Assembly (NCBI GenBank): GCA_037444165.1
Contig: JBBIMX010000021.1
Span: forward strand, 1-35,688
Direction: 5' to 3'
Length of the DNA stretch: 35,688 nucleotides
Origin: CALIBK01 sp037444165
Lineage (GTDB): Bacteria; Desulfobacterota; BSN033; UBA1163
The notes under the pieces were generated by a model. The model saw only the letters and a list, made by a program, of their open reading frames with translations, was not told the DNA's origin and did not search any database. A program made the position numbers and the translations under genes. Shown here one piece after another: positions 31,292 to 35,688 of the stretch (positions are counted from its first letter, which is position 1; each line of letters begins with the position of its first letter).

Positions 31292-32495
31292 TTCTATCGA
31301 GGAGGCTTTAGAGGATATCCGGCAGGGAAAGATGGTCATCCTCGTCGATGATGAGGATCGTGAAAATGAAGGCGACCTTACGATGGCGGCCGAGAAGGTC
31401 ACGCCAGAGGCCATCAATTTTATGGCCAAATACGGAAGGGGACTGATCTGTCTCTCCTTAACAGAAGAAAGGATCAATGAACTCCGTCTTCCGATGATGG
31501 TTTCGGAAAACACCTCACGCTTTCAGACTGCCTTTACCGTCTCTATTGATGCAAGGCGCGGAGTGACGACAGGAATCTCGGCAGCGGATCGGGCGACGAC
31601 CATCTTAACAGCGGTAGATGAGCGCACTCAACCCGAAGATTTAGTCTCCCCAGGGCACGTCTTTCCATTGAGGGCCAGAAAAGGGGGAGTCTTGGTCAGG
31701 GCAGGACAGACGGAAGGGTCTGTGGATCTGGCAAGACTGGCCGGTCTCAAACCTGCAGGGGTCATCTGTGAGATCATGAACGACGATGGGACGATGGCTC
31801 GGATGCCAGAACTTCAGGTCTTTGCTAAACAGCATGGGTTAAAAATCATTACGATCGCCGATCTCATCAAGTATCGATTGCGGAAAGAACGTCTGGTGAG
31901 GCGGGTCGCTGAAGCCAAGATTCCGACAAAATATGGAGGGCTCTTTACTGCCATTGCCTATGAGAATGATGTAGATCCTTACCATCATTTAGCCCTGGTC
32001 AAGGGAGAGATCAATCCTGGAGATGAAGTATTGGTGAGGGTCCATTCCCAATGTTTAACAGGAGATGTGTTTGGATCGAAGCGGTGCGATTGTGAAGAAC
32101 AGCTCCACAAAGCGATGGCCATGGTGGAAAAAGAGGGAAAAGGCGTCATCCTCTATATGAGACAGGAGGGAAGAGGGATCGGCCTGGTGAATAAGTTAAA
32201 GGCCTACTGCCTGCAGGATATGGGGAAGGATACGGTGGAGGCCAATGAGGCTCTGGGATTTAAAGCCGATATGAGGGATTACGGGATCGGGGCTCAGATC
32301 CTGGTCGATCTGGGTCTCCAAAAGATTCGACTGATGACCAACAATCCGAGGAAGATCAAAGGGTTGGAAGGATATGGGATAAAGGTCGTTGAGCGAGTCC
32401 CCATAGAGATCAAACCGAGCCAGGAAAACATAGAATATTTAAAGACAAAGGCAAAAAAGATGGGTCATCTGCTCTCAATCTCATCTAAAGAATAA
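31284..32495 (+). CDS. ribBA: Bifunctional DHBP synthase / GTP cyclohydrolase II
   Basis: This encodes 403 residues. The N-terminal dihydroxybutanone-phosphate synthase shows DDEDRENEGDL and TGISAADRATTI; the C-terminal cyclohydrolase shows the zinc cysteines in SQCLTGDVFGSKRCDCEEQL and RQEGRGIG. It makes both precursors of riboflavin from ribulose 5-phosphate and GTP. ATG 31284 (MISSIEEALEDIRQG) overlaps the ribE stop by 8 bases and matches the usual family start; earlier in-frame codons to 31254 are less likely. Confidence 0.94.
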   Translation: MISSIEEALEDIRQGKMVILVDDEDRENEGDLTMAAEKVTPEAINFMAKYGRGLICLSLTEERINELRLPMMVSENTSRFQTAFTVSIDARRGVTTGISAADRATTILTAVDERTQPEDLVSPGHVFPLRARKGGVLVRAGQTEGSVDLARLAGLKPAGVICEIMNDDGTMARMPELQVFAKQHGLKIITIADLIKYRLRKERLVRRVAEAKIPTKYGGLFTAIAYENDVDPYHHLALVKGEINPGDEVLVRVHSQCLTGDVFGSKRCDCEEQLHKAMAMVEKEGKGVILYMRQEGRGIGLVNKLKAYCLQDMGKDTVEANEALGFKADMRDYGIGAQILVDLGLQKIRLMTNNPRKIKGLEGYGIKVVERVPIEIKPSQENIEYLKTKAKKMGHLLSISSKE

Positions 32496-32512
32496 CAAGA
32501 AAGGAGAGGAGA

Positions 32513-32986
32513 ATGGTGAAAACCATCGAGGGCAAACTGGTCGCAAAGGGGCTGAAGTTCGGGATTGTCCTGAGCCGATTCAACAACTTCATCAGCGAAC
32601 GCCTTTTAGAAGGGGCCATGGATGCATTGAAGCGAAGCGGTGCGGAGGAAGCTGACTGTTGCGTCGTCCGTGTGCCAGGGGCTTTTGAGATTCCTTTAGT
32701 GGCGAAGAAACTGGCTAAAGAGAAAAGGTTTGATGCAATCCTTTGCCTGGGTTGTGTCATCCGAGGGGCCACTCCCCATTTCGAATATATAGCCCAAGAG
32801 GTCACCAAAGGAATTGCCCATCTTGCCCTGGAGAGCGAAATCCCCATTGCTTTTGGAGTCCTCATTACCGATACCATAGAGCAGGCGATTGAACGGGCGG
32901 GTACCAAGATTGGAAATAAAGGATTCGATGCCGCTATGGCGGCCATTGAAATGGCCAATCTCATGAGGGAAATCGAAAAAGGATAG
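32513..32986 (+). CDS. ribH: 6,7-dimethyl-8-ribityllumazine synthase
   Basis: This 157-residue enzyme forms the lumazine used by RibE and usually assembles as pentamers or icosahedra. Motifs are SRFNNFISERLLEGAMDAL, VRVPGAFEIPLVAKKLA and CLGCVIRGATPHFEYIAQEVTKGI, with catalytic His89. A GGAGAGGAG site precedes the ATG. Confidence 0.97.
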   Translation: MVKTIEGKLVAKGLKFGIVLSRFNNFISERLLEGAMDALKRSGAEEADCCVVRVPGAFEIPLVAKKLAKEKRFDAILCLGCVIRGATPHFEYIAQEVTKGIAHLALESEIPIAFGVLITDTIEQAIERAGTKIGNKGFDAAMAAIEMANLMREIEKG

Positions 32987-32994
32987 AAGAAGGG

Positions 32995-33411
32995 TTGGGG
33001 AAGAGAAGGCGATCGAGGGAATTTGCTCTTCAAGTTCTTTATCAATTAGAAATCAATCCTCAAGAGATTCCTAAGGCTCTTGACCATGTAAGAAATAGCC
33101 TCACCTCCGGTTCCGATGATCCAGAATTTACAGAACGGATGGTGAGAGGGGTGAGAGCCCATCTTCAGGAGATTGACCATCTTCTTGAAGGTTATTTGGA
33201 GCACTGGCGTCTGGATCGTTTGAGTTCGGTGGACCGAAATATCCTCCGTCTTGCCTTATTTGAACTTCTCTACTGTCCTGATATTCCACCTAAAGTGACC
33301 ATTAATGAGGCGGTCGATTTAGGGAAGAAATATGGAACAGAGGATTCAGGTGCCTTTATTAACGGGATCCTGGATCGAATTCAGAATGAAGTCGTCAAAA
33401 AACCAATATAA
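32995..33411 (+). CDS. nusB: Transcription antitermination factor NusB
   Basis: This 138-residue all-helical protein acts with NusE (S10) on boxA RNA in rRNA transcription. Recognisable parts are GKRRRSREFALQVLYQLEIN at the start and DRNILRLALFELLYCPDIPPKVTINEAVDLGKKYGTEDSGAFINGILDRI at the end. The TTG start has AGAAGGG just upstream. It follows ribH by 8 bases, a very conserved pairing. Confidence 0.96.
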   Translation: MGKRRRSREFALQVLYQLEINPQEIPKALDHVRNSLTSGSDDPEFTERMVRGVRAHLQEIDHLLEGYLEHWRLDRLSSVDRNILRLALFELLYCPDIPPKVTINEAVDLGKKYGTEDSGAFINGILDRIQNEVVKKPI

Positions 33412-33423
33412 AGAGTCGGATGC

Positions 33424-34038
33424 ATGGGGGATATGGATATTATTGTTTCACCCGATGAGGTAGATCTTCTCGAGTCCGAGGTGTTGGTCTGTGGGTTTTT
33501 TGAAGACGAGAGACCTCTTCGAGGTTCCTGTGGGTGGGTTGACTGGAGGCTCAATGGAAGGATTTCCCATTTTATAGAGGAGAAGAAGTTGATAGGGAAG
33601 TGGGAGGAAGTCATCCTGATCCCCACGCAGGGGAGATTACAATCGCCCTTTCTCCTTCTCTTTGGTTTGGGAAAAGTGAGGGAGTACAGTTACCTCAGGG
33701 TAAGGGAGATGGTTCCTTTTCTCTTGAGGCCCGTAAAAAGGCTTTCTGTCTCAAAGGTCTCCTTCTCTTTGCCCTATCATGAAGACTACCATGTCGATTG
33801 TGGAAAGTTGATCGAAGTCCTTCTCGAAGGGATAGCAGACTGTTTGGAACTCGAGCCCTTTACGTCAGAGCAGGATTGGATCAAGAATCTTCAACTTTTT
33901 TTTGGTGAAGGGGAGGGGCGTTTTTCAGAAATTCTCTTCGGAGTTAAGACGGCCAAATTGATTCTCAACGATCGAATTCCGATTCGGATCCTTGTCCCCG
34001 CCGAAACCACTCCATCCCCCTCTATCGAAGTCTATTAA
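33424..34038 (+). CDS. Stand-alone M17 leucyl-aminopeptidase N-terminal domain protein
   Basis: This 204-residue protein resembles only the N-terminal, macro-domain-like part of M17 leucyl aminopeptidases (FEDERPLRGSCGWVDWRLNGRISHFIEEKKLIGKWEEVILIPTQGRLQSPFLLLFGLGK). The catalytic metallopeptidase domain is absent, and the gene ends cleanly before a family B repeat, so it looks like a genuine single-domain protein rather than a truncation, although the repeat only 33 bases downstream leaves that open. Function unknown; ligand binding is a plausible inference. It is the last gene of the operon, 12 bases after nusB. Confidence 0.78.
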   Translation: MGDMDIIVSPDEVDLLESEVLVCGFFEDERPLRGSCGWVDWRLNGRISHFIEEKKLIGKWEEVILIPTQGRLQSPFLLLFGLGKVREYSYLRVREMVPFLLRPVKRLSVSKVSFSLPYHEDYHVDCGKLIEVLLEGIADCLELEPFTSEQDWIKNLQLFFGEGEGRFSEILFGVKTAKLILNDRIPIRILVPAETTPSPSIEVY

Positions 34039-34063
34039 TTCAAAGCCGCCCTTCTCTGAGAGA

Positions 34064-34193
34064 TTCGCGAAGTAATCCCTCGCTCAGAAGTGGGGAATAA
34101 GCCCGAGAGGTATTAGGCGTTCTATGGGTTTCGGAAATACTCCTGTCGGGCTTAAATTTATTTCCACCATTCAGTGATGGGTTACTTCACGAA
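34064..34193. mobile_element. Repeat family B, copy 4 (inverted orientation) with near-perfect 8-bp direct repeats
   Basis: The 114-bp element spans 34072-34185 and begins GTAATCCCTCGCTCAG and ends TCAGTGATGGGTTAC. Its body is the reverse complement of copies 1 and 3. The flanks TTCGCGAA (34064-34071) and TTCACGAA (34186-34193) match at 7 of 8 positions. Its two halves pair over most of their length, so it folds as one long hairpin. It separates the superoperon from ilvE. Confidence 0.85.
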
Positions 34194-34205
34194 TCATTCT
34201 TTTTT

Positions 34206-34234
34206 TTGACAATCCTTTAAAAATAGGGTAATAA
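34206..34234 (+). promoter_or_regulatory. Promoter of ilvE
   Basis: TTGACA (34206-34211) and TAATAA (34229-34234) are 17 bases apart, 20 bases right of the family B element. The start of transcription would be near 34241, and AAGGAGGGAG lies just before the ATG at 34260. Confidence 0.6.
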
Positions 34235-34259
34235 AGAGTCCTTAAAAGGAGGGAGAGTC

Positions 34260-35177
34260 ATGGTGCAGAAGACAGAAAAGATATGGATGGATGGGAGATT
34301 AATTCCCTGGGAGGAGGCGAAGGTCCATGTGTTGACCCATACCCTTCATTATGGGTTGGGCATTTTTGAGGGGATTCGCTGCTACTTATGCCATGATGGT
34401 CGATCAGCCGTTTTTCGGCTAAAAGAACATGTGGATCGTTTCTTCGATTCTGCCCAGATCGGAGAACTTAAACTCCCCTTCTCGAAACGAGAGATTGCAG
34501 AGGCCTGTAAAGAGACATTAAGGGTAAACGGGTTGAAAGAAGGTTATATTCGACCGATCGCCTTTCTCGGAGAAGGGGCGATGGGGGTTTACCCTGCGGA
34601 TAACCCCGTGAGGGTGGCCATTGTCACCTGGACCTGGGGTGCCTATTTAGGAGATGGAGCCCTGGAGAATGGAATTCGGGCGAAAACCTCTTCCTTTACC
34701 CGTCACCATGTCAATGTAATGATGACCAAAGCAAAGATTTCAGGAAACTATGTCAACTCTGTGATGGCTAAAAGAGAAGCTATTAAACTGGGATACGATG
34801 AGGCTTTGATGCTCGATACGGAAGGATACGTCTCAGAAGGAAGTGGAGAAAATATCTTTATCGTCAAAAATGGAGTGATTAAAACTACCCCTCTCACCTC
34901 CATCCTCCCGGGTATTACGAGGGATTCGGTCATTCAGATCGCCCGATCAAGGAAGATCCAGGTGGTAGAAGAGAGATTTACTCGGGATGAGCTCTATACG
35001 GCTCACGAGGTCTTTTTTACCGGGACGGCAGCAGAAATTACACCCATCCGAGAGGTGGATGACCGGCAGATTGGAGAGGGTAGACCCGGCCCCATTACCC
35101 GAGAACTTCAGGCTGCCTTCTTTGATGTGGTCAAAGGGAAAAATTTAGAATTTCAAGAATGGCTTGATTACTTATAA
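34260..35177 (+). CDS. ilvE: Branched-chain amino acid aminotransferase
   Basis: This 305-residue PLP enzyme of fold type IV performs the last step of Leu, Ile and Val synthesis or the first of their breakdown. The probable PLP lysine is K159 (TKAKISGNYVNS). HTLHYGLGIFEGIRCY near the N-terminus, EGSGENIFIV and TSILPGITRDSVIQIA are family motifs, and FFTGTAAEITPIREVD is typical of IlvE rather than of D-amino-acid transaminase. It has its own promoter and a very strong ribosome site. Confidence 0.95.
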   Translation: MVQKTEKIWMDGRLIPWEEAKVHVLTHTLHYGLGIFEGIRCYLCHDGRSAVFRLKEHVDRFFDSAQIGELKLPFSKREIAEACKETLRVNGLKEGYIRPIAFLGEGAMGVYPADNPVRVAIVTWTWGAYLGDGALENGIRAKTSSFTRHHVNVMMTKAKISGNYVNSVMAKREAIKLGYDEALMLDTEGYVSEGSGENIFIVKNGVIKTTPLTSILPGITRDSVIQIARSRKIQVVEERFTRDELYTAHEVFFTGTAAEITPIREVDDRQIGEGRPGPITRELQAAFFDVVKGKNLEFQEWLDYL

Positions 35178-35195
35178 CCTTTCCTTTATGGTCCC

Positions 35196-35688
35196 ATGCA
35201 CCTGCTCATCGATGGATATAATCTTCTCCATTCCTATCGCCCCATTTATCCATTAAATCCTCTACAACTTCAATGGGAGAGGGAAAGGCTCATCCATCAA
35301 CTTGCTTTCTACAGCCGAGCCCGATCCTGCGGGATTACAGTTGTCTTTGATGGATGGCAAGGGGGTTGGCCAACCGAAAGGCGAGAGAAACAGAGGGGGA
35401 TCGAAATTATTTATTCCAAAGTTGGAGAGAAAGCAGACGAGGTTATTAAGAGGTTGATCCGGGAGAGAGGGGCCGGGACTGTCGTGATCTCTTCGGATCG
35501 GGAGATTGCGAAGTTCGCCTCCAGATTTTCTGTAGCGGTCATCTCATCGGAGCAGTTTCAAGAAAGGTTGAGGAAAGGAGAATCCACGAGAGGGGAGGGG
35601 ATGAGAAGAGAGGAGGAAGAGGAGGAATATCAAGGTTCGAAGAAGAAGGGACCTTCTCGAAGACTTTCTAAAAGAGAAAGACGATTGA
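35196..35688 (+). CDS. YacP-like NYN-domain protein (3' end outside window)
   Basis: An open frame of 164 codons runs to the last base of the window without a stop. The N-terminus MHLLIDGYNLLHSY is the NYN/YacP signature, with further acidic residues D52 (FDGW), D81 (KADEVI) and D101 (SSDREI), the metal-binding set of PIN-like ribonucleases. YacP-family proteins act in RNA processing or decay. After about residue 125 the chain becomes a highly charged Glu- and Lys/Arg-rich tail. It starts 18 bases after ilvE, with no evident ribosome site. Confidence 0.8.
   Translation, partial: MHLLIDGYNLLHSYRPIYPLNPLQLQWERERLIHQLAFYSRARSCGITVVFDGWQGGWPTERREKQRGIEIIYSKVGEKADEVIKRLIRERGAGTVVISSDREIAKFASRFSVAVISSEQFQERLRKGESTRGEGMRREEEEEEYQGSKKKGPSRRLSKRERRL

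Noticed and set aside
1..35688. tRNA, rRNA or CRISPR array
   Set aside because: No cloverleaf-like sequence, rRNA segment or regularly spaced direct repeats were recognised; the repeats present are dispersed fold-back elements.

Overview
This window reads as chromosomal DNA from an anaerobic bacterium of the Desulfobacterota (the former Deltaproteobacteria). This is inferred from gene content and order, not from a marker gene: a yceD-rpmF-plsX-fab-acpP-fabF-rpiB-nrdR-rib-nusB superoperon, a liv-type ABC importer, two acyl-CoA dehydrogenases, a molybdopterin oxidoreductase and a selenocysteine-type glutaredoxin. Base composition looks even across the window, and TTG and GTG starts are common. 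No tRNA, rRNA, CRISPR array or complete transposase gene was seen.

Layout. 1-4269: a leftward DUF434/NYN-like protein, a 405-base gap filled by two mobile-repeat copies, a small glutaredoxin whose first active-site codon is TGA (selenocysteine), and leftward uvrA. 4503-6222: a rightward two-gene ABC-2 exporter. 6206-12769: a leftward operon, livK-livH-livM-livG-livF, followed by a membrane protein with a C-terminal DUF4332-like domain and a TIM-barrel isomerase-like protein, with a terminator-like hairpin between livK and livH. 12991-17334: a leftward molybdopterin oxidoreductase with an unusual Fe-S motif, a divergent tandem-ACT protein, a leftward acyl-CoA dehydrogenase and a repeat-rich gap. 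17335-21559: a TPR lipoprotein, an EF-P variant, two unknown proteins, an SPFH/prohibitin protein and a small exported protein. 21687-34038: one long rightward operon for ribosomal protein L32, phospholipid and fatty-acid synthesis, sugar phosphate, nucleotide and riboflavin metabolism, ending with nusB and a stand-alone M17 N-terminal domain. 34206-35688: ilvE with its own promoter, then a YacP-like NYN protein running off the window end.

The main observations are: (1) a UxxC selenoprotein glutaredoxin that normal gene calling would truncate or miss; (2) two families of about 115-bp fold-back elements (called A and B here) scattered between genes. B elements begin GTAA and several are flanked by 8-bp direct repeats, as expected of IS66-type MITEs, and one A copy has a perfect 6-bp direct repeat; (3) an acyl-CoA dehydrogenase in the operon slot where fabH normally sits, between plsX and fabD; (4) an Asp replacing a cluster cysteine in the molybdopterin enzyme; (5) an EF-P with an altered, one-residue-longer tip loop.

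Functionally, the long operon couples ribosome, membrane lipid and flavin supply. The liv importer and ilvE point to branched-chain amino-acid use. The acyl-CoA dehydrogenases, the oxidoreductase and the selenoprotein fit an anaerobic fatty- or organic-acid oxidising lifestyle.
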